Below are positions 28,212-37,459 of a DNA stretch of 60,834 nucleotides, piece after piece. The notes under the pieces were generated by a model that was not told where the DNA came from, did not search any database, and was given only the letters and a program-made list of their open reading frames with translations. Position 1 is the stretch's first letter. Each line of letters begins with the position of its first letter. The stretch is taken from contig NZ_UPHQ01000197.1 in the NCBI RefSeq assembly GCF_900566055.1, positions 1-60,834 of the forward strand. Direction: 5' to 3'. The stretch comes from Mycobacterium innocens. GTDB taxonomy: Bacteria > Actinomycetota > Actinomycetes > Mycobacteriales > Mycobacteriaceae. The translations under genes were made by a program, and so were the position numbers.

Positions 28212-29126
28212 TCAGTACAGGGCGTTGGCGAGATTGCGCCGGCCCGCGATGACCTCGGGATCGGCGGGGTCGAAGAGTTCGAAGAGCTCGATCAGCCTAG
28301 TGCGCACCCGGGTGCGCTCATCCCCCGATGTACGGCGCACCAATGCGACCAGACGCTCGAACGCCCCGCTGACATCCTGATTGAGGATTTGCACGTCGGC
28401 GGCCGCGAACGCGGCCTCGATGTCATCGGGTGCGGCGTCGGCGACCCGGACGGCATCCGGCCGCTGTGCGGTTGCGCGAGTGAGGAAGTCGATCTGCCGG
28501 ATCGCCGCCTTCGCTTCGACATTGCCCGGCTCGGTATCCAGAATCGCTTGGTACGACTTCTTTGCGGCGTCGAAGTCGCCGGCCTCGAGTTCCGCGCGGG
28601 CCTGCGCCACCGCCGGATCGACTTCCGCGAACTCTCCCGAATCCGTTGGGCCCCTGAGCTTTCCCGCAGTCGCCGACAGCAGCGAGTCCAGCCAGCGTCG
28701 TAGCTGATCGGCAGGCTGGGGGCCCTGGAAACTTGAGATCGGCTGCGCCGCAGCCAGAGCCACCACGGTTGGGACCGCCTGGATGCCGAATATCTGAGCC
28801 ACTCTGGGTACAACGTCGACGTTGACCGTCGCCAGCTGCCAGGTGCCCTGGTCGGTCGAGGCCAGGCCGGACAACGTGTCGAGCAGGTCGACGCACACAT
28901 CGCTGCGCGGCGACCATAGCAACACCACCACGGGCACCTCGTCGGAGCGGGCGATCACCTCGTCTTCGAAGTTCGTCTCACTGATCTCGACCACACCCGG
29001 CTGAGCAGACGGTGTCCGGCCGGCAGCCCCGCCTGTTGCGGCGCTTTGTTGAGCTCGTTGCTTGAGACCGGAAAGGTCGACCGCACCGGCCATGGCAGGC
29101 CCGATCGAAGGTCGGGGACGTGTCAC
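28212..29126 (-). CDS. CnoX/YbbN-like thioredoxin-fold protein with TPR region
   Basis: A 304-residue orthologue of M. tuberculosis Rv1324. The N-terminal thioredoxin fold (about residues 45-155) carries WSPRSDVC (71-78) instead of WCGPC, so the resolving CXXC pair is absent and a single Cys78 remains. The C-terminal half (about 175-304) is helical and TPR-like (AVAQARAELEAGDFDAAKKSY). This architecture is that of CnoX/YbbN, a redox-linked holdase chaperone, rather than an electron-donating thioredoxin. The GTG at 29126 is chosen by conservation of TRPRPSIGPAMAG. Confidence 0.85.
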   Translation of the reverse strand: MTRPRPSIGPAMAGAVDLSGLKQRAQQSAATGGAAGRTPSAQPGVVEISETNFEDEVIARSDEVPVVVLLWSPRSDVCVDLLDTLSGLASTDQGTWQLATVNVDVVPRVAQIFGIQAVPTVVALAAAQPISSFQGPQPADQLRRWLDSLLSATAGKLRGPTDSGEFAEVDPAVAQARAELEAGDFDAAKKSYQAILDTEPGNVEAKAAIRQIDFLTRATAQRPDAVRVADAAPDDIEAAFAAADVQILNQDVSGAFERLVALVRRTSGDERTRVRTRLIELFELFDPADPEVIAGRRNLANALY

Positions 29127-29303
29127 GTCATCAAGTCTGTCACGCCGGGCCCGGCTGCCATCCACCCGGTGGCGCCGACCGTTGCATGCTGACCGAAATC
29201 GCTGCCGGAAACCCGCACCAACAGCCGCGAGGGGCGGATATGACGAAAATCACACCGGCACCCGACGGAGGCATTCCAGCAACGTCAACACTGGCTGCCG
29301 GCG

Positions 29304-30497
29304 CTAGCCCGCCCGCAGGATCAACGCGTCGCCCTGGCCGCCCGCGCCGCACAGGGCCGCAACGCCGTAGCCCGAGCCGCGGCGGGCCAACTCGAGCGCC
29401 ACATGCAGTGTGATGCGCGCTCCCGACATCCCGATGGGATGGCCGACGGCTATCGCTCCGCCGTTGACATTGACGATCTCGGGATTCACCCCCAGCTCAC
29501 GCATCGAGGCCAGTGCGACCGCCGCGAAGGCCTCGTTGATCTCGACGACATCGAGCTGGTCCACCGAGATGCCCTCACGCTTGAGCGCCTTCTTGATCGC
29601 GTTGGCCGGCTGCGACTGCAGTGTCGAATCCGGGCCGGCCACGACGCCATGCGCGCCGATCTCGACCAGCCACGAAAGTCCTAGCGCCCGGGCCTTTTCT
29701 TTGCTCATCACCACGACCGCGCAGGCGCCGTCGGAGATCTGCGACGCCGAGCCGGCGGTAATGGTGCCGTCCTTGCGAAACGCCGGCTTGAGGCCGGCCA
29801 ATGAATCGGCGGTCGTGTTGGCGCGGATGCCTTCGTCTTCGCTGAACTGCAGTGGATCACCTTTACGCTGCGGAATGCTCACCGGCACCACTTCGTCGGC
29901 AAACACACCGTCCTTCCATGCAGCGGCTGCTTTCTGGTGCGACTGAGCCGCGTACTCGTCCTGCTGCTGCCGCGTGAACTTGTCGACGTCGTTGCGTTGC
30001 TCGGTGAGTGCCCCCATCGGCTGGTCGGTGAACACGTCGTGCAGCCCGTCGTAGGCCATGTGGTCCAGAACCGTGACGTCGCCGTACTTGTAGCCGGCCC
30101 GACTGTCCATCAGCAGATGCGGCGCCTTCGTCATGGACTCCTGACCCCCGGCGACCACCACGTCGAATTCTCCGGCCCGGATCAGCTGGTCAGCCAGCGC
30201 GATGGCGTCGATGCCCGACAAGCACATCTTGTTGATGGTCAAGGCCGGCACATCCCAGCCGATACCTGCCGCGACCGCCGCCTGTCGCGCGGGCATCTGT
30301 CCCGCGCCCGCGGTGAGCACCTGGCCCATGATCACGTACTCGACCAGAGATGGCGGGTTTTCCACACCCGGGAAGGCCTTTTCCAGGGCGCCCCTGATGG
30401 CGATGCCGCCCAGGTCACTGGCGCTGAAATCCGTCAGGGAACCCATCAGCTTGCCGATGGGTGTCCGGGCTCCAGCAATGATCACCGACGTCGTCAT
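29304..30497 (-). CDS. fadA4: acetyl-CoA acetyltransferase FadA4
   Basis: A 397-residue biosynthetic-type thiolase that condenses or cleaves acetoacetyl-CoA. The nucleophile Cys92 lies in [10 protein letters not shown], the histidine in [12 protein letters not shown] and the second cysteine in [10 protein letters not shown], with NEAFAAVAL between. AGGAGGTAGTC lies directly upstream of the ATG, a strong ribosome-binding site, in contrast to the divergent epimerase gene. It matches M. tuberculosis Rv1323. The shared 82-bp upstream region suggests joint control with methylmalonyl-CoA epimerase. Confidence 0.95.
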   Translation of the reverse strand: MTTSVIIAGARTPIGKLMGSLTDFSASDLGGIAIRGALEKAFPGVENPPSLVEYVIMGQVLTAGAGQMPARQAAVAAGIGWDVPALTINKMCLSGIDAIALADQLIRAGEFDVVVAGGQESMTKAPHLLMDSRAGYKYGDVTVLDHMAYDGLHDVFTDQPMGALTEQRNDVDKFTRQQQDEYAAQSHQKAAAAWKDGVFADEVVPVSIPQRKGDPLQFSEDEGIRANTTADSLAGLKPAFRKDGTITAGSASQISDGACAVVVMSKEKARALGLSWLVEIGAHGVVAGPDSTLQSQPANAIKKALKREGISVDQLDVVEINEAFAAVALASMRELGVNPEIVNVNGGAIAVGHPIGMSGARITLHVALELARRGSGYGVAALCGAGGQGDALILRAG

Positions 30498-30567
30498 GAC
30501 TACCTCCTATGAGCGTGGGAACGGCCGATCCAGCCAACCCGGAGAAGCAGATTCTTCCCCATGAGGT

Positions 30568-30573
30568 TACCGT
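30568..30573 (+). promoter_or_regulatory. putative -10 element (TACCGT) of the epimerase gene
   Basis: TACCGT followed by 6 nt (tgtgtt) and ATG, the same hexamer and gap as at lprD and the cobalamin adenosyltransferase gene. It fits a leaderless promoter. Confidence 0.5.
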
Positions 30574-30579
30574 TGTGTT

Positions 30580-31041
30580 ATGACCACCGATCAAGTTGAC
30601 GCCCGTCAGGTTGTGGCCACCTCGCTGGTGACCGGGCTCGATCACGTCGGCATCGCCGTCGCCGATCTGGACGCGGCGATCGAGTGGTACCACGACCACC
30701 TCGGCATGATCCTCGTCCACGAGGAGGTCAACGACGACCAGGGAATCCGCGAGGCGATGCTCGCGGTCCCGGGCGCCCCCCGGGCGGCCCAGATCCAATT
30801 GATGGCCCCGGTCGACGACTCATCGGTGATCGCAAAGTTTCTGGACAAGCGCGGGCCGGGCATCCAGCAGTTCGCCTGTCGGGTAGCTGATCTCGACGCG
30901 CTGAGCCGGCGGCTGCGCTCGCAGGGTGTCCGTCTCGTCTACGAGGCTCCCCGGCGTGGCACGGCAAATTCCCGAATCAACTTCATTCACCCCAAGGACG
31001 CCGGCGGCGTTCTGATCGAGTTGGTCGAGCCGGCTCGCTGA
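30580..31041 (+). CDS. methylmalonyl-CoA epimerase
   Basis: A 153-residue VOC-fold enzyme that interconverts (2R)- and (2S)-methylmalonyl-CoA, linking propionyl-CoA carboxylation to the mutase. Metal ligands are seen in LDHVGIAVADL (His22), AAQIQLM region, the QQFACRVAD block and the final GVLIELVEP (Glu). It corresponds to M. tuberculosis Rv1322A. It is divergent from fadA4, placing it among short-chain acyl-CoA metabolism. The presence of a cobalamin adenosyltransferase gene further along is consistent with use of the B12-dependent mutase. Confidence 0.94.
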   Translation: MTTDQVDARQVVATSLVTGLDHVGIAVADLDAAIEWYHDHLGMILVHEEVNDDQGIREAMLAVPGAPRAAQIQLMAPVDDSSVIAKFLDKRGPGIQQFACRVADLDALSRRLRSQGVRLVYEAPRRGTANSRINFIHPKDAGGVLIELVEPAR

Positions 31042-31050
31042 GGGCCGCGG

Positions 31051-31338
31051 CTAAGACCACTTTCGGGTCGGGCCACGAGTCCCCCGGCTGGCCCAACACG
31101 GAGAATGCCAGTGCCGCCGCTCCTCGACAGCTTCCGGTCGATCAGCGGGCCACACCACCACATGTGAAGTCCCGGTACGGATTTCGTGATCGCACCCGGG
31201 ACATCGATAGGTCTTGACGGCTCGTGCTGCCGCAATCGCTCGGACTTCGTACTCGTAGCCATCCGGCCCGGTCTCGACCCGGCGCGGCATCGGCGCTACC
31301 GGTCGCTGCCGGCTTGGCGGTTTACGGCGCCGGGCCAC
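31051..31338 (-). CDS. small zinc-ribbon-like conserved protein (Rv1322 type)
   Basis: A 95-residue basic protein, GTG start. The centre has YRCPGCDHEIRTG and, after a short spacer, HWHSPCW, giving a Cys-x2-Cys / His-x2-Cys arrangement that could bind zinc. The N-terminal 20 residues are rich in Arg and Pro. It is annotated as a conserved hypothetical in M. tuberculosis; no function is known to me. It lies 22 bp downstream of nucS on the same strand and may be co-transcribed with it. It faces the epimerase gene tail to tail with a 9-bp gap. Confidence 0.82.
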   Translation of the reverse strand: MARRRKPPSRQRPVAPMPRRVETGPDGYEYEVRAIAAARAVKTYRCPGCDHEIRTGTSHVVVWPADRPEAVEERRHWHSPCWASRGTRGPTRKWS

Positions 31339-31360
31339 CTGACAAGATTAGCCTCGACCT

Positions 31361-32032
31361 TCAGAACAGCCGGTACTCGTCGCTGTCCATGCCGCGCATC
31401 TTGTCGTAATCCAGTGTGAGGCAGCGGATGCCGCGGTCGGTGGCCAAGGTGCGGGCCTGCGGCTTGATCTGTTGAGCGGCGAACACGCCCTTGACCGGCG
31501 CGAGAACGCTGTCGCGATTGAGCAACTCGAGATAACGGGTGAGCTGCTCGACCCCGTCGATCTCGCCGCGCCGCTTGATCTCCACTGCGACACAGCCCCC
31601 ATGTTCGTCGCGGCACAGCAGGTCGACCGGCCCGATCGCGGTCATGTACTCGCGACGGATCAGCGTGTACCCCTCACCCAAGATTTGCACGTGTTCAGCG
31701 AGCAACGCCTGCAAGTGGGCCTCGACGCCGTCCTTCACCAGTCCGGGGTCGGCACCCAGCTCGTGGCTCGAGTCGTGCTCGATCTCTTCGACGGTGATAC
31801 GCAACTGTTCGCCGGATTTGTTGGTGACCACCCACACCGGCGATTCTGTGCCGGTCTCCTCGGTCAGCCAGCACGGCGGACTCATCCAGTTCAACGGTTT
31901 GTAGGCGCGGTCGTCGGCGTGCACGCTGACCGATCCGTCGGCCTTGAACAACAGCAACCGACGCGCGGACGGCAGATGCGCGGTAAGCCGGCCGACATAG
32001 TCGACCGTGCATTGGGCAATGACGAGACGCAC
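31361..32032 (-). CDS. nucS: mismatch-specific endonuclease NucS (EndoMS)
   Basis: A 223-residue endonuclease that gives non-canonical mismatch repair in actinobacteria lacking MutS/MutL. The N-terminal DNA-binding domain includes the [11 protein letters not shown] and NWMSPPCWL segments. The RecB-like nuclease site is GPVDLL (Asp137) and [13 protein letters not shown] (Glu151, Lys153). The C terminus ends in RLF, as expected of NucS proteins that bind the beta clamp. GTG at 32032 (VRLVIAQC) is preferred: TAAGGT lies 7 nt upstream. GTG at 32041 would overlap that hexamer. Confidence 0.95.
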   Translation of the reverse strand: MRLVIAQCTVDYVGRLTAHLPSARRLLLFKADGSVSVHADDRAYKPLNWMSPPCWLTEETGTESPVWVVTNKSGEQLRITVEEIEHDSSHELGADPGLVKDGVEAHLQALLAEHVQILGEGYTLIRREYMTAIGPVDLLCRDEHGGCVAVEIKRRGEIDGVEQLTRYLELLNRDSVLAPVKGVFAAQQIKPQARTLATDRGIRCLTLDYDKMRGMDSDEYRLF

Positions 32033-32039
32033 CCGACTC

Positions 32040-32045
32040 ACCTTA
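32040..32045 (-). promoter_or_regulatory. putative -10 element (TAAGGT) of nucS
   Basis: TAAGGT on the minus strand, 7 nt before the GTG at 32032. If it is the -10, the transcript would begin at that codon and the upstream GTG at 32041 would not be transcribed. Confidence 0.42.
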
Positions 32046-32349
32046 GCCTCGGCCTTGCATCGGGTCACGGATTGGCCTGTGTGGATGCTGTTTTCGAAGA
32101 TGCGACGCGTTCGACTGACCGTGTCGGCGGGGTTGGACGAGGCCGTCCTGGATGGCGATGGTCCAGCGCAACGTCGCGATCTCGCAGCGGGCGTTTTCGG
32201 GTTGCTCTGCCGGCAAAATGCCTCTCCTGCAGGTGCACAGCGAACCTTAGACAATTCGATCCTGCACTGCGGGACAGGATCTTTCGCCAATCGACAGCCG
32301 TTACCGACACACTTCCGCGAAAAAATCAGTTAGAGCCGGTCCGACAACT
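32046..32349. other. intergenic region between nucS and the first adenylate cyclase gene
   Basis: About 320 bp in total, counting the putative -10 hexamers at both ends, with no recognisable gene. A small dyad GATCCTGCAC…GGGACAGGATC (about 32259-32280) is visible. It should contain the two divergent promoters; nothing else could be identified. Confidence 0.4.
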
Positions 32350-32355
32350 TAGGCT
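32350..32355 (+). promoter_or_regulatory. putative -10 element (TAGGCT) of the first cyclase gene
   Basis: TAGGCT, then 9 nt ending in CCACA, then ATG at 32365. The second cyclase gene has TAGACT and the same 9-nt gap, also ending in CCACA, so the promoter was probably duplicated with the gene. Confidence 0.5.
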
Positions 32356-32364
32356 GTTGCCACA

Positions 32365-33978
32365 ATGTCGTCCCAGAAGGCCGTGGCGCAGCGCTTGGAT
32401 CGGGTGCTTGATAAAGTGACCCGCTGGTACCGCTGGCCGTCAGAAACCCCTGCTTACGGGTCCTGGCTGCTCGGACGTGCATCGGAAAGCCAGCAACGTC
32501 AACGGATACGTATCCAGGTGATGATGAGTGTCACCATTCTGGCTGCGCAATTGGTCGGGATCACCATCGCGGCTCTGCTACTGACGGTTGCCTTCCCGAA
32601 ACCGAGCGTGATCTTCGACGCGCCGCATTGGCTGTCCTTCGGGCTCGTACCCGCCTACAACGTGCTCGCTGTGGTGCTGGGCGCACTTTGGCTTACCCGG
32701 CAAACAACTCGCGCACTGCGATGGGCAATCGAGGAACGCATACCCACCCCAGACGAAGCACGCGATACGTTCCGGATCCCAGCGCGCGTGTCGTTGGCGG
32801 TTCTTTTCGTATGGGGATTCGGGATGGTGTTGTGGACCACCCTCTACGGCATGGCCAACCCATTATTTATCCCACGGTTCCTGTTTTCGATGAGCGTGGT
32901 CGGCGTTCTCGTGGCCACCGGCTGCTATTTGTTATCCGAATTTGCGCTGCGCCCAGTGGCCGCCCGGGCGCTCGAAGTAGGACCAACGACGCGATCCCTG
33001 GTGCCAGGCATCATGGGGCGCACCATGGTGGTATGGCTGCTCTGTTCGGGCCTACCCAATACCGGTATCGCCCTCACCGCGCTATTCGAGAATACGTTTT
33101 GGGAGCTGGAGAACGACCAATACATCATTTCAGTGCTGATCCTGTGGGCGCCCGTTATGGTCTTCGGATTCGTCCTGATGTGGATGCTTGCGTGGATGAC
33201 GGCAACGCCCGTGGGCGTGGTTCGCGCGGCGCTCAAGCGCGTGGAGCAGGGCGACTTGGTTGCCGATCTGGTGGTGTTCGACGGCACCGAACTCGGTGAG
33301 CTGCAGCGTGGATTCAACTCGATGGTCCACGGCCTGCGCGAACGCGAGCGGGTGCGTGACCTCTTCGGCCGGCACGTCGGTCGCGAGGTCGCCCTCGCCG
33401 CCGAACGCCAGCCGCCGAAACTGGGCGGTGAAGAGCGTCACGTCGCCGTGGTGTTCATCGATATCGTCGGCTCGACCAAGTTGGTGACCAGCCAGCCTCC
33501 CGCCGACGTCGTGCAGTTGTTGAACCGGTTTTTCGCAGTCGTCATCGACGAGATCGACCGTCATCGCGGCTTGGTCAATAAGTTCCAGGGCGACGCGTCG
33601 CTTGCCATCTTCGGCGCCCCCAATCACCTTGACCGACCTGAAGACCAGGCTCTGGCCGCCGCACGCGCCATTGCCGAACGACTGGCCAACGAAGTGCCCG
33701 AATGCCCGGCGGGCATCGGGGTGGCATCAGGACAAGTGGTCGCCGGCAATGTCGGCGCCAACGAACGGTTCGAATACACCGTGATCGGCGAGCCGGTCAA
33801 CCAAGCGGCCCGGCTTTGCGAACTGGCCAAATCACATCCGGGTCAATTGTTGGCTACCGCCGACACCGTGCGGGGCGCAACCGAACACGAGAGCGCCCTG
33901 TGGTCCCTGGGCGAGGTCGTGACGCTTCGCGGGCACGACCAGCACACCCGGCTCGCATCGCCGGTGCAAGCCGGGTAG
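32365..33978 (+). CDS. membrane class IIIb adenylate cyclase with HAMP domain (Rv1320c type)
   Basis: A 537-residue cyclase making cAMP. A cytoplasmic N-terminal segment with ETPAYGSWLLGR is followed by six hydrophobic helices (about residues 50-290), a HAMP linker ending in ELGELQRGFNSM, and the cyclase domain (about 355-530). Metal-binding Asp366 and Asp410, Lys406 (adenine recognition), Asn479 and Arg483 are present. Thr472 replaces the usual second substrate-specifying Asp, which defines class IIIb. It is the first of two tandem paralogues; M. tuberculosis has three (Rv1318c-Rv1320c). Confidence 0.93.
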   Translation: MSSQKAVAQRLDRVLDKVTRWYRWPSETPAYGSWLLGRASESQQRQRIRIQVMMSVTILAAQLVGITIAALLLTVAFPKPSVIFDAPHWLSFGLVPAYNVLAVVLGALWLTRQTTRALRWAIEERIPTPDEARDTFRIPARVSLAVLFVWGFGMVLWTTLYGMANPLFIPRFLFSMSVVGVLVATGCYLLSEFALRPVAARALEVGPTTRSLVPGIMGRTMVVWLLCSGLPNTGIALTALFENTFWELENDQYIISVLILWAPVMVFGFVLMWMLAWMTATPVGVVRAALKRVEQGDLVADLVVFDGTELGELQRGFNSMVHGLRERERVRDLFGRHVGREVALAAERQPPKLGGEERHVAVVFIDIVGSTKLVTSQPPADVVQLLNRFFAVVIDEIDRHRGLVNKFQGDASLAIFGAPNHLDRPEDQALAAARAIAERLANEVPECPAGIGVASGQVVAGNVGANERFEYTVIGEPVNQAARLCELAKSHPGQLLATADTVRGATEHESALWSLGEVVTLRGHDQHTRLASPVQAG

Positions 33979-34211
33979 CAAGGCCGGTCCACAACCCCAT
34001 CCAACACTGCTAGCGGGCAACTGCCGGATTTGGAGCTTCGAGATCGGCGCCGCGCCCGATCACCACATGCATTGCCGAGAACCGAAAGGCCAATGGCTGC
34101 AGCTATTTTCGAATCGCACCACGAGGCCATCACCAGGGTCGACCCCTTGCCCGTAACCAGACCGACCCGAACCACTCGGGGCAGCGCGTCAGCCACGCGA
34201 AAGATGCGAAT

Positions 34212-34217
34212 TAGACT
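34212..34217 (+). promoter_or_regulatory. putative -10 element (TAGACT) of the second cyclase gene
   Basis: TAGACT, 9 nt, then ATG at 34227. It shows the second paralogue has its own promoter rather than relying on read-through from the first gene 248 bp upstream. Confidence 0.5.
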
Positions 34218-34226
34218 GACGCCACA

Positions 34227-35852
34227 ATGGTGGCCGAGGAAAGTATGGCGCAACGTTTGGGCCGGGTACTTGAGACGGTGACCCGTCAGAGCGGCCGGCT
34301 ATCAGAGACCCCCGCCTACGGCTCCTGGCTGCTCGGGCGGGTATCGGAGGACCAACGGCGCCGGCGGATACGCATCCAGGTCATCTTGACGGTGATGGTG
34401 GTCGCGGCAAACCTGATCGGGATAGCGGTCTCCATCCTGGTGGTAACGGTCGCGATTCCCGAGCCGAGTGTCTTTTCCGATGCCCCGTTGTGGGTGTCGT
34501 TCGCCGTTGTACCGGCCTACATCGTGGTCGCCTTGGCGCTCGGAGCGTATTGGATCACGCGACGAACTGTGATCGCGCTGCGCTGGGCAATCGAGGAACG
34601 CCCACCAACCCACGACGACGAGCGCAACACCTTCCTGACTCCCTGGCGGGTCGCCATTGTCGACCTGATCCTCTGGGGAGTCGGCGCGGCGCTGCTGACC
34701 ACGCTCTACGGCATGGCCAACACCATGTTCATCCCCCGCTTCCTCTTCGCGGTGACCGTTTGCGGACTCCTGGTCGCCACCGGGAGCTACCTGCTCACCG
34801 AGTTCGCATTGCGTCCGGTAGCAGCCCAGGCGCTCGAGGCGGGACCGCCGCCTCGGCGACTGGCATCGGGGATCATGGGGCGAACCATGATGGTGTGGCT
34901 GCTGGGATCGGGTGTTCCGATCGTCGGCATTGCCCTGATTGCGGTCTTCCAGATCGAGATGCGGAATCTCACGGCGACCCAGTTCGCGGTCGGTGTGCTC
35001 ATCGTGTCGATGGCAACATTGGTCTTCGGGTTTGTCCTGATGTGGATCTTGGCCTGGCTCACGGCGACACCGGTACGCGTGGTCCGAGCGGCACTGCAGC
35101 GCGTGGAACGAGGGGATCTCCGAGGCGACCTGGTGGTGTTCGACGGAACCGAACTCGGTGAGCTGCAGCGTGGTTTCAACGCGATGGTCGACGGCCTGCG
35201 GGAGCGCGAGCGGGTGCGTGATCTGTTCGGCCGCCATGTCGGACGTGAGGTCGCCCTTGCCGCCGAGCGGGAGCGGCCGAAACTGGGCGGGGAGGAACGC
35301 CACGTCGCCGTGGTGTTCCTTGACATCGTCGGCTCGACCAAGTTGGTGACCAGCCAACCCCCGGCCGAGGTCGTGCAGTTGCTCAACCGCTTCTTCGCGA
35401 TCGTGGTCGAAGAGGTCGATCGCCATTGCGGGCTGGTCAACAAGTTCGAGGGTGACGCCTCGCTGGCCATTTTCGGTGCCCCCAACCATCTCGACCGACC
35501 CGAAGACCAGGCGTTGGCCTGTGCGCGGACCCTGGCTGAGCGGCTGGCCGAGGAAATGCGGGAGTGCCAGGCAGGCATCGGGGTGGCGTCCGGACAGGTG
35601 GTGGCCGGCAATGTGGGCTCTAAGGAGCGGTTCGAATACACCGTGATCGGCGAGCCGGTGAACGAAGCGGCCCGACTGTGCGAACGCGCGAAATCACGCC
35701 CCGGCAAGTTACTGGCTTCGGCGCAGACCGTCGAGGCAGCGAGCGAAAGCGAGCGTGCCCATTGGACTTTGGGAAGACACGTGAAGCTTCGTGGGCACAA
35801 GCGGCCGACTCGACTGGCATCGCCGATCGAACCGGCCACACCGCGTAGGTAA
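34227..35852 (+). CDS. membrane class IIIb adenylate cyclase with HAMP domain (Rv1318c/Rv1319c type)
   Basis: A 541-residue paralogue of the preceding cyclase with the same plan: ETPAYGSWLLGR motif, six hydrophobic helices, HAMP, cyclase domain. Catalytic residues are conserved in VVFLDIVGST, NKFEGDASLAIFG and YTVIGEPVNEAARL (Thr in place of Asp). The catalytic domains are far more similar than the membrane parts, suggesting that sensing has diverged while output is shared. An in-frame ATG at 34245 is an alternative start, but the 34227 ATG has the promoter spacing seen at its paralogue. Confidence 0.93.
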   Translation: MVAEESMAQRLGRVLETVTRQSGRLSETPAYGSWLLGRVSEDQRRRRIRIQVILTVMVVAANLIGIAVSILVVTVAIPEPSVFSDAPLWVSFAVVPAYIVVALALGAYWITRRTVIALRWAIEERPPTHDDERNTFLTPWRVAIVDLILWGVGAALLTTLYGMANTMFIPRFLFAVTVCGLLVATGSYLLTEFALRPVAAQALEAGPPPRRLASGIMGRTMMVWLLGSGVPIVGIALIAVFQIEMRNLTATQFAVGVLIVSMATLVFGFVLMWILAWLTATPVRVVRAALQRVERGDLRGDLVVFDGTELGELQRGFNAMVDGLRERERVRDLFGRHVGREVALAAERERPKLGGEERHVAVVFLDIVGSTKLVTSQPPAEVVQLLNRFFAIVVEEVDRHCGLVNKFEGDASLAIFGAPNHLDRPEDQALACARTLAERLAEEMRECQAGIGVASGQVVAGNVGSKERFEYTVIGEPVNEAARLCERAKSRPGKLLASAQTVEAASESERAHWTLGRHVKLRGHKRPTRLASPIEPATPRR

Positions 35853-35941
35853 CCTCCGGCCACCCGCCCGGGCGCTACTGTGCCTACTACGATGTCGCTT
35901 TCCCGCCAGCCATGTCGGTGATCAGGTGTAATTGTCGGACT

Positions 35942-37459
35942 GTGCACGAAGATTTCGAACGCTGCTACCGAGCGGTCCAGGCCAAAGACGCCCGGTTCGA
36001 CGGCTGGTTCGTGATCGCGGTCTTGACGACCCGGATCTACTGCCGGCCCAGTTGCCCGGTACGGCCGCCGTTCGCGCGCAACGTGCGGTTCCTGCCGACG
36101 GCGGCGGCGGCCCAACAGGAGGGCTTCCGGGCCTGCAAACGTTGCCGTCCTGACGCGTCTCCCGGTTCTCCGGAATGGAACATCCGCGGTGATGTGGTCG
36201 CCCGGGCCATGCGGCTGATCGCCGACGGCACGGTGGACCGCGAAGGCGTCACCGGCCTGTCCGCCCGTCTCGGTTACACCCCGCGTCAGCTGCAACGGCT
36301 GCTGCGGGCGGAGGTGGGCGCCGGCCCGCTGGCATTGGCCCGCGCACAACGAATGCAGACGGCCCGCGTGCTGATCCAGACCACCGATCTGCCGTTCGGG
36401 GAGGTGGCTTTTGCGGCCGGGTTTTCCAGCATCCGGCAATTCAACGACACCGTGCGCCTGGTCTGCGACAGCACGCCGACGGTGTTGCGCAAGCGCGCTG
36501 CCAACCGCTCGGGATCCGCCGAATCCGGGGCCACCGGGCACCACGGTGGCCCGGGAGCGATATCCCTGCGGCTGCCGACCCGTACGCCATTCGCCTATCA
36601 GGGCGTCTTCGGCCATCTGGCCGCCGGCGCGGTCCCCGGTTGCGAGGAGGTCCGCAATGGCGCGTACCGACGCACACTGCGGCTTTCCTCGGGCAGCGGC
36701 TTGGTCACCCTGACACCGGCGCTCGATCATGTTCGCTGTCTGTTGGTGCTCGACGATTTCCGCGATCTCGCGGCCGCCACCGCACGGTGCCGTCGGCTAC
36801 TGGACCTTGACGCCGATCCCGAGGCGGTGATCGAGGCACTCAGCGGGGATCCGGCGTTGGCCCCAGTGGTCACCAAGGCCCCCGGACAGCGGATTCCGCG
36901 TACCGTCGATGAGGCTGAACTCGCGGTGCGGGCGGTGCTGGCTCAACAGGTTTCGACCAAAGCCGCGCGGACCCACGCGGGCCGACTCGTCGCCGCCTGC
37001 GGGCAGCCCGTGCACGATACCGCGGGCGGCCTGACCCACACCTTCCCGTCGGTGGAGCAGCTGTCGCAGATCGACCCCGTCCATCTGGCCGTCCCCACGG
37101 CGCGTCGGCGCACGCTCAGCGCGCTCGTCAGCGGCCTTGCTGACGGGAGGATCAGCCTGGACGCCGGTTGCGACTGGACGGAGGCGCGCAGCCAGTTGCT
37201 GGCCCTGCCGGGAGTGGGCCCTTGGACGGCCGAGGTCGTCGCGATGCGCGGCCTGGGTGACCCGGACGCATTTCCTGCCGGTGATCTCGGTGTCCGGTTG
37301 GCCGCCAGACAACTGGGCCTGCCCGAACAACGACGCGCACTTTCCGAGCGAAGTGCCCGGTGGCGGCCCTGGCGGTCATATGCCACACAGCATTTGTGGA
37401 CCACGCTCGAGCACCCGGTAAACCATTGGCCACAAAAGCCGCCGAAGGAAGTCGCATGA
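35942..37459 (+). CDS. alkA: Ada/AlkA fusion: methylphosphotriester-sensing regulator plus 3-methyladenine glycosylase
   Basis: A 505-residue fusion as in M. tuberculosis Rv1317c. An Ada-type zinc domain (about 1-80; cysteines in YCRPSCPVR and ACKRCRPD) takes methyl groups from phosphotriesters. An AraC-type helix-turn-helix region (about 85-185) and an AlkA glycosylase domain (about 215-500) follow. The glycosylase has the helix-hairpin-helix LPGVGPWTAEVVAMR and the catalytic Asp in FPAGDLGVR. It is expected to sense alkylation and excise alkylated bases. GTG at 35942 is chosen by homology. It overlaps ogt by 4 bp (ATGA). Confidence 0.94.
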   Translation: MHEDFERCYRAVQAKDARFDGWFVIAVLTTRIYCRPSCPVRPPFARNVRFLPTAAAAQQEGFRACKRCRPDASPGSPEWNIRGDVVARAMRLIADGTVDREGVTGLSARLGYTPRQLQRLLRAEVGAGPLALARAQRMQTARVLIQTTDLPFGEVAFAAGFSSIRQFNDTVRLVCDSTPTVLRKRAANRSGSAESGATGHHGGPGAISLRLPTRTPFAYQGVFGHLAAGAVPGCEEVRNGAYRRTLRLSSGSGLVTLTPALDHVRCLLVLDDFRDLAAATARCRRLLDLDADPEAVIEALSGDPALAPVVTKAPGQRIPRTVDEAELAVRAVLAQQVSTKAARTHAGRLVAACGQPVHDTAGGLTHTFPSVEQLSQIDPVHLAVPTARRRTLSALVSGLADGRISLDAGCDWTEARSQLLALPGVGPWTAEVVAMRGLGDPDAFPAGDLGVRLAARQLGLPEQRRALSERSARWRPWRSYATQHLWTTLEHPVNHWPQKPPKEVA

